Positions 22,401 through 35,165 of a stretch of 64,000 nt of DNA are shown here, one piece after another; within the stretch, counting starts at the first letter, position 1; each line of letters opens with the position of its first letter. The notes beneath the pieces were generated by a model that did no database searches, was not told the DNA's origin, and saw only the letters and a program-made list of their open reading frames with translations. The stretch is from Oscheius onirici (taxonomy: Eukaryota > Nematoda > Chromadorea > Rhabditida > Rhabditidae): positions 4,712,001 through 4,776,000 of the forward strand of contig OW051473.1 of assembly GCA_932521025.1 (NCBI GenBank), read 5' to 3'. The position numbers were made by a program, and so were the translations under genes.

Positions 22401-23958
22401 TTGTCACGAAATGTCGTCAAAAGATACTGGCCGGCTAGAGAGATAGAGTGTGACGGCATATACCAAAATTGTCAAAGCACAATATTTTGTCGGCAATTGG
22501 TCACCGGTAGCTGCGTCAAACGCTGTGAAAATAGCTAAAGTGTGAGTTTTTATGTTTAGAATGAAATATTTTGAAAGAAGAAGAACAATACTTCTTCATT
22601 GATAGCATTGAGCTAAGTCTTCAGTTGTCATAATCGCCCGTTCGCTATCCCCAGAGGAGCGATTTCACACACTGCCGTCCTTCTTGCAACGAATACCCCG
22701 TAACAGCGGCCAGTCACAACACAAGAGGGGTGAACACCGATTCAAACGGTATATTTGAACTAACTTTTCGATTCTGTAGTTGTTGGTCAAAGACGGCGAG
22801 CTACTCTAGAGCTCTAGTTTGCTGATCGCCTTGTTTAGGGCTTGGCTGGACAATTGAAAAGATTCGCCAGCGAGATAAAGGCAATCAGACTAATTGGTAA
22901 AGCAACTTTTTAAAATCTGCGTAGAAAAATTCCAAGTGGAAAACACTGGGGACATTGTGCGTGTCACAGCTTGGGTGAAGTTTTTTCCTCCTTTGAACAA
23001 CATACCATTTTAGTTGTTTTGCCGGTGAAAATGAAAGATTTTCAAAGTGCCAATTTCTGATTTGGCAAATACGAGATATCGTTGATTTCCGAAAAACTTA
23101 ATACAGACAAAAGGGAATACGGACACACTCTACTCTTCGTGGAAAGCAATTTTGAAACCATTCAGTGCTGACAACAAGGTGGCACGCAGCTTAATAGCCT
23201 GTTTTCACAGTGATATCTTGATCATTCAGAGTTGTGATGTTATACAAAGTTGTTGCCTTTGAGCTGCTCTACAACTTTGCAAAACACATCGGCTAGGGAA
23301 CTATTTCTTCACCTCAAAAACAGCAATATAATAGGAAGCGACATAAGCGAAAAAATGTCTAAAAGCTGACATTCCAAGCCAAAAGACCACATATTTTTTC
23401 TGTCGAAAACTTGGTCGAAAATTGAAATACTAGCATTAAAAAACTTCATTTTGTCCAATATACTGCATTCTCAGCGTGAAATTGTTGATGTTGATTCTGT
23501 TAATGTCGATGCCAAAACGAATGGTTTTCCGACCTGAATTTGTAAAGATTTTTGAGAGCGCTTTTCGGGTCCGCATTGCGTATATTGAAATGACTCATAG
23601 TAGCTATTTTTGAATAGTGGTAAAACTGATTGTCTCGAGATTAACTGCACCAGCTCATCCATGCCAACTGGATTTCTTAAAAACTAGAAGATTTGATCAT
23701 TTGATTTCTTTGGGGTTGCCTCCCAAGATATTATGCACTTTGATTGTTTTTCTTAAAGTCTTGTTGGCCGTTGCATGGCGTTTACGCCTGTTGGATAAAA
23801 ATACCAGACGCTATTTCAAATCCAGACTGTTTACCATCCTTTCAACCTTGTTTCAAAAGCCAGATCTGCAGCCATTTAAAACCGTAAGCACATTATTAAA
23901 CTTTGTAAAAACTTTTTACAGTGGTTAATGTTCCTTGCAACAAAATCTGGACGAGCAA
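19441..23958. other. Long intergenic region without a supported gene
   Basis: 4.5 kb. Open frames are short, without splice-supported continuation or recognisable motifs. Near 21.8 kb on minus, GGGCTTCGATCCCGC resembles an RNA polymerase III B box, but no matching A box or tRNA fold is visible. At 23620-23883 there is an open segment lacking ATG, with a hydrophobic helix (ILCTLIVFLKVLLAVAW) and a GT donor. It could be an upstream exon of the RING gene, but its phase does not fit the best acceptor at 23921. Confidence 0.45.
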
Positions 23959-24685
23959 ATGCGTCAAGAAGAAGGTGAAACTCTCGAAGTCCTCACCAAT
24001 TACCTTGCAAAAACATTTGCCATTCCCATAGCTTTGGTTACTTTTATATATAGAATTGTTACGTTTATAATCGGGGTAATACTTATTCCACCGAGATTTG
24101 TCATCTATCTCGTCACAAACTTTCCGATAGCAACCACCCTGTTTTGCGTATTTTTCCTGTTTCTCTTTTACGCGGTTCGACGTCTAACTCGAGTCAACAT
24201 GATCAACTATCTTTTGTATACTGTTATTCCGTATGGCTTGTCGATTCTTTACTCAATTATCAGTTTGTTCTTTCCCCAAGTACACACTTTATCCCGGGTC
24301 GGATTTGCCTTACTTCACCCAATTCAATGGATTCTGAGTCTCGTCGAGAGGATTGATGAAAGAGCTGCACCCATAAGGAGAACAGTAGAAGCTATGACTT
24401 TTAAAGAGGAACCGAGACCAAGACGTCGTTCATCACGGTTTGTGACTCTTTCTGTTTTTCATTGAGTTCAACATTTTCAGAATTGCATCCCAAATATCAG
24501 TTGCTGAGGAGAGAAACGAGGAAAGGATTCAATGCTGCATTTGTTTGGTACGAGAAAAGTCAATTCTGCTTCAACCCTGCCGTCATCTCTGCCTTTGCGA
24601 TGTGTGCCTAAAAGAAGTTCAGACCTCGAAGTTATGTCCGATTTGTAGATCTCATTTTGACAGTTACCTCAATGTATATATGTAG
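23959..24685 (+). CDS. RNF26-like multi-span membrane RING E3 ubiquitin ligase
   Basis: Two exons are secure, 23959-24437 and 24481-24685, encoding about 228 residues from the first in-frame ATG. The N-terminal part has several membrane segments (IALVTFIYRIVTFIIGVILI, ATTLFCVFFLFLFYAV, LLYTVIPYGLSILYSIISLF). The C terminus is a RING finger: CCICLVREKSILLQPCRHLC, then LCDVC and CPIC, with the protein ending LNVYM. This order and ending match vertebrate RNF26, an ER ligase that positions endosomes and acts on STING; whether those roles hold in nematodes is unknown. The true start is uncertain, because RNF26 is longer and further 5' exons may exist. Confidence 0.75.
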
Positions 24686-26117
24686 ATGCAATTACGATTA
24701 TAAAGTTTTGTAAACCGACAAAATACTGATCTTTACTTGCGGACCGTCGAGGTGACCGCGTTAGTTTTCCTACCAAAAATTAAGAAGGTTAATGGGTATT
24801 ACTGCTAGTTCAAAGAAAACGAAAGTATACTTTTTGAACAACTTCTGTTGCAAAAACATTTAGCACTGTTTTGGCACTTTTATCCGGACACCGACAGTCG
24901 ATAACATTTAGCAACAATTACATCGCCGCAGACAATAACCTTTCCAGAATTAATTCCTGTATTTGCCATGTTCTACACACTGGCTTTTTTGAACTTGCTC
25001 TAAGCTACAAACATCGTTTTCACTACATTCCTAAACATTGACTACGTTGCCCGTAATGATCATTCATTGCAAAATTAAGTGAAAACCAAAAAGGTGTAAA
25101 ACGGCATTAATCTTCACGTAACTAGCAACTGCAATTGCCGTTGCTACGAAACTCACCTTCCACGATCGGGTCAAAACTTGATACTACATTGTACTCAACA
25201 CCAGAAGCAAAATTCGCTGGTAATTTGCGGCGATTTGCGTCAGCGAGGAAGAATGAATTATCAAGAGGACAATGTCATCTAATACAGGTTGCGAACATGA
25301 CATCATTCATTTTTTCTTCAGTGCAGCCAAGCAAATTGTCTTTTCAATAAAAATAATTATGATCAATTCTGTAGCGCTGGCGTAAAGAATAGCCAGCAGT
25401 GTCATTAGACTAACAGCGTTTCATCCGGTCAGCGGCCTTTTCAAATCTGCGTCTCCGTTCTTCTAGACACCCTCGGGACTTGCTTTTTTCTTTTTTGTTC
25501 CTTGACGAGAAGACTTTCCACATTCCTGTTGCCAAGGGACTCTGTGTTTATTTCTTCTTTCGAAGCCTGCCTGCAAATAAGCATAACTTTAATTCTCATT
25601 AAGCTTGCGTTCGTACACACTTCATTGAACATTTATAGGTTTTATTAAATGAGCGTTATCTCTGTTTAAAAACCGGGAAACAACAGCTATGAAGCTCACT
25701 TCCCACTTCTTGTGACATTTAAGCAAAAGAAAGTTAAGAATCACCAGACGTACTAAATGAGCTCTCTTCACACTCAGTCGAACCTAAATAGGTTTTCCAA
25801 TGACGCCATGAGTTTCTCTTAATTAAGCCATGCGTCTTCCCAGATAATGAGGAGGTGCGTTCTCTTTCTCTACTTTGACTAATATCGACAAAATGCTTGC
25901 CCTCCAAACATACCTTTTGCTTAAAATAGCCGAAACCCGGAAAATTTAGACAGACTAAGCTGAGAAGATCTGCTATTTGAGGAAAAAGAGCCACGTTATC
26001 AGAGTGTGAGGCGACGATAATCCGTGCAAACGACACAACACACACACGCAACTGCTTCCATCTACTCATACCCCATTCTCTATTCATGGAGACTGCGCGG
26101 CAAATTGAAAGACACTG
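24686..26117. other. Intergenic region
   Basis: 1.4 kb. Minus-strand open frames at 25441-25632 and 25734-26087 could be joined by a plausible intron, but the product is low-complexity and basic with no recognisable domain. I do not call it a gene. Confidence 0.4.
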
Positions 26118-28229
26118 ATGCCGTCTATTTTGGATTTTGCCACCCTAGCCTCTGTTTTGCAGCGCAGCACGGACTTGGCTTCCGTTATGAGCATTTCTCT
26201 TGCATTTTTCCTCTCGTTCCTTATCAGTAGCACAATTACTGAAGGTGTAAAAATACTCAAAGCTAGAATAGTTGTTTTGCAGCGCAACCACCACAACCCT
26301 CCATATTTATGGCTGTACGGAGCAGTAAAATTGAACGGTAATCGATGCGCGATCCTCTTCACAAACTGTTATAAAGCTCCTCAATTCATGTACTCTCCAG
26401 TTTTTTCTTTCACACGACATGACGTCCAGTCTTATGAGAAAGTCAGCTCTGCCTCCCATATCTCATTAATCCATCACTTTTCAGATGCCTCAATATACTA
26501 TTATCGTAGTTCTATGGAAGCATAGATTCAGTCTAGGAAAAATAATTAAGCCGTCAAATGTGAGGCTACTAGTTGTGGCACCTCCCCGAGTAATTGCCGA
26601 CGAGTCGGGGTTAGTTTTATTGCCTTCCAGTACATTAATTTCAGTATTGATGTCTATTATCAAGTTGACCCGTGGCTGAAAACGGAGGAGAGCCAAATGA
26701 TTGAAAAAGTGGATCTTTTGAAATATCCAACCTGGAAAATTATTAAGGTTCGGGAATTATGCTCAATGTTTACATCAACCCAAAGACGATTGATAGCTTT
26801 CGAAGCAGTTTTACAGTATCCGATTGCTTATATTCGGCAAGAAATGGGTATAGATGTGAGTACCTATTTTATGATTAGCTGACTCAAATGACAGGGTTTC
26901 ACTCCAGAGCAATTAGACACCCTACTCAACAGCAGAGATGCCATTTTTAATCCCCGTCGAAATGGACTAGCCACTTTGAGGTACTCATCAGTGTTTTATT
27001 TTTGTAATTTCCTTCTAGACAATGTTCATTATCTGGCAGCCCACAGCCTGAAATTTGGGTCGAAGCTGTTAAAACACAAATTGGAGGTTTTCCGGCAGTT
27101 GTAAAACCACTGAGACCACATTGTGCACATTCTGTAGGAATCGTGAAAAACGAAGCTGAGTTCAAAGCGTGGTTCAGAGTGAGGATACTCTTTAAAAAAC
27201 AAGTAGTCGGCTTACAGAGACTATCGAATGTTCATAGATGTGAGCAGTACGTTGTTCAAGAGTATATTGAAGAAGGACATAACTTTTCGGCAATCTGTTC
27301 TTCAAAATATGGACTATTAGGCGAGTTCGCGATATGATTTTAATAACATGCTGTTATCAGGTTGTTTCTCTGAAGTTGACTCGAAAAAGGTGACATTGGA
27401 GCATATTCAGTCTCAAGAGCCTTATGCGCTAGAATTGTTATCCACAGCTCAAACGCGGGATATTTATCCGGGACTCGAATCATTCACAACGCAGGTGAGA
27501 GACATGATAAGCTTTGACTTTTTTTCATCAGGTTATAAAAAGTGCCTTTCCCAAAGGGTACACGGGTATCGTGTTCATCAAAGGATTTTACAAAGATCAC
27601 AATGACATCTTCTTCCTCGGTTTCTCATTGGAAATTGAGCATGAAACATATCAGTCGCTAATCAATCAATCAGATTACAATTGGGAAAAGTTGTATATTT
27701 TGTCGTTGTTCGACGATCCACAAGAGGTAAAGTTTCCTTTTGTTTGAATAACCAGCTTTTAGACAGAAAATGAGGTCAACATTACTGACAAATACCATGT
27801 AGTGGTAAATTTTCCATCGGCTGAAGGGGTCCTTATACATCAGAGTTCTATTCCTCGGAGGTAGGAAATTTATTTTCACTTACTTTTTTTTTCAGAAAAA
27901 GTAGCGATATGAGATTATCGTGGAGAACATCTGAAGGCAAGGAGATGAACGATTGTGATGGCGTAGACGACAACATTCTTCAGGTAGCAATCGTTTCTCC
28001 TGCTTTTAAACGAATCTTCCAGGTTTACGTCAGTAACTCCAACAGATCGGTACTGCTAGAAGATGTACAAGACATATTGTAACTTATTGCAAATTCTGAA
28101 AGATTTTTCATTTTCAGGATCGTCGAGGTGACCGTTGATCGTTCATCTTTAGCAGAGAGACATTGTCGTCATCATGGTGCTCGTTCTCACGGAAAAGAAC
28201 TAATTAGAAGTTGTACAACTGCTGATTAA
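26118..28229 (+). CDS. Membrane-anchored ATP-grasp-like protein, substrate unknown
   Basis: Twelve exons give 524 residues: 26118-26324, 26485-26609, 26645-26855, 26895-26980, 27019-27178, 27218-27320, 27361-27494, 27532-27726, 27763-27860, 27896-27983, 28023-28078 and 28118-28229. A membrane segment (SISLAFFLSFLISSTI) lies near residues 25-40. A pre-ATP-grasp-like strand follows (VRLLVVAPPRVIADESG). The centre looks like an ATP-grasp fold: GGFPAVVKPLRPHCAHSVGI for nucleotide binding, then QYVVQEYIEEGHNFSA, the usual xxQEYIxG strand. GYTGIVFIKGFYKDHNDIFF and LEIE could supply acidic metal ligands. ATP-grasp enzymes join an acid to an amine or thiol through an acyl phosphate, as in carnosine synthase. 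One intron (27321-27360) needs a GC donor, and the 39-nt intron 27179-27217 is in frame and stop-free. The family call rests on motif order only. Confidence 0.7.
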
Positions 28230-28300
28230 AATATTTATTGTGCGGTATTCGCTTCGTAAGTATTGCACTGAAAGGGAAAAAGACAATGAGATTATGGCCG

Positions 28301-29392
28301 TTACTGGATGAGTGAGTGGAGGAAGGCGAAACACGTCACGTCGTCGTTTCCTGCTTCGCAGAAGAGCTAAAAAAACGAGTGGTTATGTTTTTGAGTACTC
28401 AAACCTGTGTGTTAGCAAGATAGGAGAAATCATGAGCAGAGCAGATCACATCGAAAAGCCCTCCAATTTCGTCAGATGCAGCTTTTTGGATTTTCCTCTT
28501 TGACGAGGAAGGGTTTGAGTCAACGTTCTAAACGCAGTTTGCTGTTCATTTTGCACAAAACTGACCTGTTCAATGATTTTCTTTAACCTTTCATCGTTGC
28601 ACTTCTCGTTGAATACTTCCGGCTTGTTAGGGCCTGTCTGACGTCTAACAGGCTGTCGGAAACCGTCTGAAAACCTCTGTTTGTGACTCAACTTTTACTA
28701 ACTATTGGGCTCATTCTCGAACACGCCGTAAGAACTGCTTGTATCAGGAAGTCCTGCTTGTTGATGATCAGATTCAGGAGAGTCAGCCTCAACGTATCTA
28801 AATATTTTGTTCCTATCAGATAAATTGTAGCATACTGTTCACTAGCCAAAGTCGTAGCCTTTGTTGTCGCATCAACAGAAGGAACAGTCACTTCAACATA
28901 TGTTGGGGGAGGTGGAGGAGGAGGCTGAGCAGCTTGAGAAGAAGGTTGCTGATAAGCTGGGGCAACTGGAGCTTGTTGATATGTGGGAACAACAGGAGGA
29001 GAAAACGGTGTTGGTGGCTGAGGAGGAGCAATTCCGCCAATAGTCTGTCCTGGTGGAGCAATTGGAAGAAGACCCTGCAAACAATGAATACAATTTAAAT
29101 ATTTCGTACCTGTCCTGCTCCAGGTTGAGCTGGTAGAGGGGCGAGAGTGGGAAAACTGAATGGGTTGTTGTTTGGATCGGCAGTAGGAAAAGTGGGGAAT
29201 GGATTGCATGGAGGAGCCGGAGGACATTGCTGTTGCGGACAGTTCAACTGAATCGGTTGAGGACAGCTCACTAAATAGAAAAGATCTGTGCAGATCGGAA
29301 AAACGAATACTTCCAAGTCCTCCATTTGGGCAGTGGCACATGGTAGGAGAAGCATCTGAATTTCCAAGAAGAAGCAAGATTAACGCCAACAT
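28301..29392 (-). CDS. Ground-like (GRL) hedgehog-related secreted protein
   Basis: Seven exons give 288 residues: 29392-29311, 29270-29110, 29074-28836, 28797-28703, 28666-28566, 28527-28405 and 28366-28301. The start is a signal peptide (MLALILLLLGNSDA). The middle is proline- and glutamine-rich with repeated YQQ and a PPPPPPP run. The C terminus is a ground-like domain: CNDERLKKIIEQ, FDVICSAHDFSYLANTQ, LFCEAG and VTCFAF, with its four cysteines. C. elegans grl genes are made by epidermis and glia and act in cuticle or apical matrix. The stop lies only 71 nt from the stop of the convergent ATP-grasp-like gene, so the 3' UTRs probably overlap. The exact grl orthologue is not assignable by eye. 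Confidence 0.88.
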
Positions 29393-29861
29393 TGACACGA
29401 AGGGCAGATAGGATACACATCCTAGCTTTATATAATGACCGACGATTAAGACCAGTATCTCTTTACAATCCGCTCCCGATAAGGATGCAAGTTCGACAGA
29501 CTACTTTTTACGCAACACGTTAACCCGTCTTTAGTTGTCTACTGTCGACCCCTAGGTTCGACTACTATCCGTGTCACATGTTCTGATCAGACAGTTTGTC
29601 TAGTGTAACAGGTCCAGGAACAAAGAAAGTGCAATAGAATCTTTATTGTCAAATCTACATTAACCGGACTGCAGGGTAATCAATGTCACACCACCCGTTG
29701 AACTTAAATATTGATATTGAACTGAGATACTCAATATTGTCAGGCTCAATGTACAAAAACATTGCGTAAGAAACCGAAGGTACGTACCGGTACTAATTTT
29801 CTAAAACTCAAGGTCTTTGGTAATGAAATGAGAACATATAAATACTTAAAATAGAACACAA
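29393..29861. other. Gap between the grl gene and the BTBD7-like gene
   Basis: 469 nt, no gene. Both neighbours are on minus, so this is the BTBD7-like 3' UTR plus the grl promoter. Confidence 0.5.
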
Positions 29862-32304
29862 CTAAACGTTACTACAGAGCCGTTCCTCTGAGTTGATTTC
29901 GTCAGAAGAAATGCCACTTTGGAGCGTAGATACACAGCTAAATTCATAAGGGAGAAGCGTTAAATCGGGAAGATTGCGAGTAGAATGAGAAATCAGGGTG
30001 CCAGTGTCCTCTGAATGTTCTGTTGGCTCGTAGACGATTTCGACTTCGATCGGACGGAGAGGCGCAGCGTGCAATGCCAAACAGGCAATCTGAAAATATA
30101 TTCGTACAAACAAAAACAAAACCTTACCAGCTGAACTGCCAATTTCTTGTGGTACTCCCTGGTTAGCCGACTGAAGTCGTACTTTGCTTCTGCCCAGCTG
30201 ACGATTTTGTTCATCCGACTAGAAGCCATCTTCAAATAGCCAATGGCATCTGCTCGCTCTTCTGTTAACTTGACACGCGCAATTAGTTTCGGAACCGAAT
30301 TTATCTCGAGAACAGACGAACGTTTGTTCGCAGAGATCTTGTCTTTCAATACCTAAAAAGCACGGGTTCAAGATTCCAAAATCAACCTACCCGATAGTAT
30401 GGAAGGTACAGTCGCGTTCCCATCAGCTGTTCATCAGGTTTAACCCAGTGAATGTCCGGATTTTCGTCAATTTCGGTGGTAGAGTCCCTAATTTTTAACG
30501 GAGGACGGCTGAGATATCCGTCCTTATAGGCTTCGTTTAGCCTCTGAAACAGGCTAATATAAAAAATATTTTCAAGTTCTACCTCGTTGAAAGCTGGAAG
30601 CACATAATCTGGGCGAATATTCTCCAACAATTGGTTTGTAAACTCGTGTCTATCCTCTTGGTTTGGTGACTCGAAATAGAACTCTGCATAGGAAGGTGAC
30701 TGGGCCAATAGTCCCTCTGCTCCATCTTTTTCAATCCATCTCACAACCGCTTCCAGGATTTCTACCTCGGTTGCCTGGATACATGTAATTGTGTGAAAAC
30801 AGCTATACTACCTGGACAAATGGGCTACGAACCAAATCGAGAAGTGAATTGCTGTCTAAATTGACGAAATGGCGTGAAATTGCGATTCGAGAAAAGTTTT
30901 CTTCCAAATATCTGAAGCGGGGTTTTAACAATCCTCACATATGACGTACCTTTGAGCTTTTTTGCAGACATACGTAGACTTGTTTGCAATTGACCAATTT
31001 GCTATCATGACACAGGAATCGATCGACAGGGCGTTGACAATCACGTCTTCACACACTGAAAAGCTTTGAAATTCACATTACAGCTTACATTGTACTAGCC
31101 TCCAGAGATTGAAGAATCTTGCAACGTTGACCAGACGGATAGCCTGAGCAAGCCGAGTATTCAGATTCCTTCCTGCCACGATAGCACGGGCTTCTGATAG
31201 AGAAGATTGTGGTACAACCCCGTTAGGAATCTAAACAAACTGGTTGTACTTTCAAATTTCCGCGGTGCTACTTTAGAGAAGTCAAGTGAGTCAGTATACA
31301 GAAAGTATCGTATCAAATTGGCAAACTCTCTGGGAAACAATTCCTCGTTGATAGAAAGCTTGGACAAGGTAGATTTCTGAAACTCTTAAAACTAAAGCTT
31401 TTTACAGTTGTCTCACCTTGAGAAGCTGACAAAAGTAGGAACTACGGGCCATTAAGATGTCCGAATGAATCTGGATGCTGTAACTTTCAACGACCTTGTC
31501 ATCGCTCCCCAGAGTTATGAAAGCAATAGTGTAGTCACCGTCTCCATCCGCTGAATGGTCCATCAGTTCGAAATCGTCTTGTAGAGAACGACGACATCCG
31601 TAGCTAAAGAGAGCGTTTTGAACGTAAACCGCAGTACTCACAATTCTCTGAGATTTTCGAGCAGCGATGGATCTCCAGACCACTCGTCTGTGTATAGGTA
31701 CAATATAAACATTCTAAAAATGTTCTTAAAAATAATGTATAAATTATGAACTCACTCGATATCCTCCTTTGAGACCTGGAGTGGCAAAGCGACGATAGTT
31801 TTATCTGCATTACTCCAAGGTATGTTGTCACATCGATGTTTCAAGACTGTAGTCGAAATGAATTGTTTATTGTTCTAAAGTTAATTTGCTCAACTATCTG
31901 GTAAAAACAAACCAATGGTCCAAACGCGCATTTGGCTCTATGTCTTTCGTAGAAAAGCTGTTCTCCAATCGTCCTGACCGGTGCTCTCGCATTATCCACA
32001 TCAATTCGCAGCTCTCGCAAAAGTTGAAGAGCCTTGAATTCCTTTAGAACCTCGTGAATTTAGAAAAACAACATGTTTACCTGATTTAACGTCTCGAGAT
32101 CTTCAGTTTTCCAATTAGCTATAAGTTCACCAAAAGGCTTCGACTTGTCGTTAGGTGTGTCGGTCTAAGAAAGAAGGGTTGCTGACAAAAGGATAAGTTT
32201 ACCTTGAAGGAGAAAATTCTAGTCTTTTTCTTGGCGACCGGTTCTTCAGTCAGCTGGGTTCGCTCGTCATTTTTGCCTTTCGACTTTCCTTGTCCCTGTC
32301 CCAT
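29862..32304 (-). CDS. BTBD7-like double-BTB and BACK domain protein
   Basis: Fourteen exons give 639 residues: 32304-32203, 32164-32081, 32041-31909, 31846-31756, 31713-31642, 31603-31417, 31376-31272, 31230-31089, 31055-30950, 30911-30812, 30774-30583, 30543-30391, 30352-30128 and 30089-29862. MGQGQGKSKGK is a basic N terminus with Gly2, comparable to the N terminus of BTBD7. Two BTB-like segments follow (around LVFLKHRCDNIPWSNADKTI and SYSIQIHSDILMARSSYFCQ). A BACK region contains EILEAVVRWIEKDGAEGLL. The segments YVLPAFNERLNEAYKDGYLS and MGTRLYLPYYR line up with BTBD7. BTBD7 promotes epithelial branching by lowering E-cadherin. I recall C. elegans hpo-9 as the counterpart but am not certain. 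Confidence 0.82.
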
Positions 32305-32967
32305 TACTAGCTCATTCACATTGTTTTCATGAATTTGTTACTGAAAAAAACATTTTTAGGTCATAAAAAGTATAAATATTGACACAGGTAAAACAGGGAT
32401 TAATGTAAAAACTTAGATGCCCGACTTGGCCGACTGCCAGGTTTAAAGGACTGTCTGCTAGCAGATCTAAGAATTGGCTCTCATTGGCTGGAACATTTTT
32501 AAAAATCCCGTTATTTTTTATTTATCCCACGTTTTTTCAACTTAGAAACTCATGATTTATATTGTAAAGAAGAAAAATATAATATTTTCCAACTTTTGAA
32601 AGGTGCGTCATATCTCGGGCCTAGTTTCCACACGGGACCCATTACTTGCCGCGCACTACGATAGATTCACGTGGAATGTCCATCAGTCGTGACTCGACAG
32701 GGACTGACCGCTATTGATTGCGCCAAGACTGTTTTATACCTCGTTTGGCAGCTTCGACGTCATTTTATCTTCAACTAGCCTCTTACCACCAAACCCTTTC
32801 CACAATAGCCATTCTTCGCCGACTATCGATCGAGAGCTCAGCGCTTTGCATTGCGTGACCCCGTTATCGACCGCTTGAAATTGTTTATTGTCATCTTTTC
32901 TCGCCCATCCTTCAGTTTTCAAATCAATTTTCAGGTAGCGTGAACCGTCTCCTATTTGTACATTAGG
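32305..32967. promoter_or_regulatory. Divergent promoter region of the BTBD7-like gene and rab-1
   Basis: 663 nt between two divergent start codons. No ORF of note. Discrete elements cannot be named from sequence alone. Confidence 0.45.
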
Positions 32968-34480
<1,513 letters not shown>

Positions 34481-35165
34481 ACTCTTGGCTACGCTTCTAT
34501 TCTAAAATTTTCTGGTTCTCTTCTTCCAATCCCATGTTTCCTCCCCTACTTTTCGAAAATCCTATCTAACCTAGGTTGTAAGATTCTCGGGCGCTTCAAC
34601 TATCAAACTTTTCTTCTACTATCTTATTTCTCCGGCTAACCCTTGGGCTGGTACGGCAAGTGTCTGGGTTCATGCGAGTGATTGATCCCAAGTCAGACTC
34701 TGGCTGAGGATACGTAACCTTTATTTATTCATTTCTTCCGCCTGAGTAAAGTGTATATTCCCTGCATTACTCGTACATAGTTTGTTGTGAAAACTTTCCT
34801 CCACACTGTCTCTTAATTTTGTACTCTTCTTTAACAAGTCGCAATGTGATGTGTGATGTGGTCAAAAGCGTTGTTGCGTTCCCAACTTTACCCGTTTTTG
34901 TCCGAGCTTCCGTGGATGTTTCAATAAATATAGCCCCTCTGTTGTCCAAGCAATAAAACAGACTCGGGACATCGAACATGTCAAAAATGAAAAATTATGA
35001 GCTGTACAGTCTCATAATGAAAAAAAACATGAAAACCTAAATGTGCAGGAAAGTAGGCAGATCAGGATGCATTCAAAACACTTTTGTTAAGCAACAAATT
35101 TCTGTTTTTCCTAATCCCTGTTCGATCCACACATACATGGACTGAGATTAAGATCATCGTACGAT
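34481..35165. other. rab-1 3' UTR and promoter of the vWA gene
   Basis: 685 nt with no gene. It begins with a pyrimidine-rich rab-1 3' UTR. An AATAAA occurs near 34922. Confidence 0.5.

Noticed and set aside
24715-24760. 14-mer CGTCGAGGTGACCG shared with the ATP-grasp-like gene near 28120
   Set aside because: A match of this length between two places in 64 kb is expected by chance.
25438-26090. Possible two-exon minus-strand gene
   Set aside because: The frames can be joined, but the product is low-complexity and charged with no motif, and the donor is unsupported.
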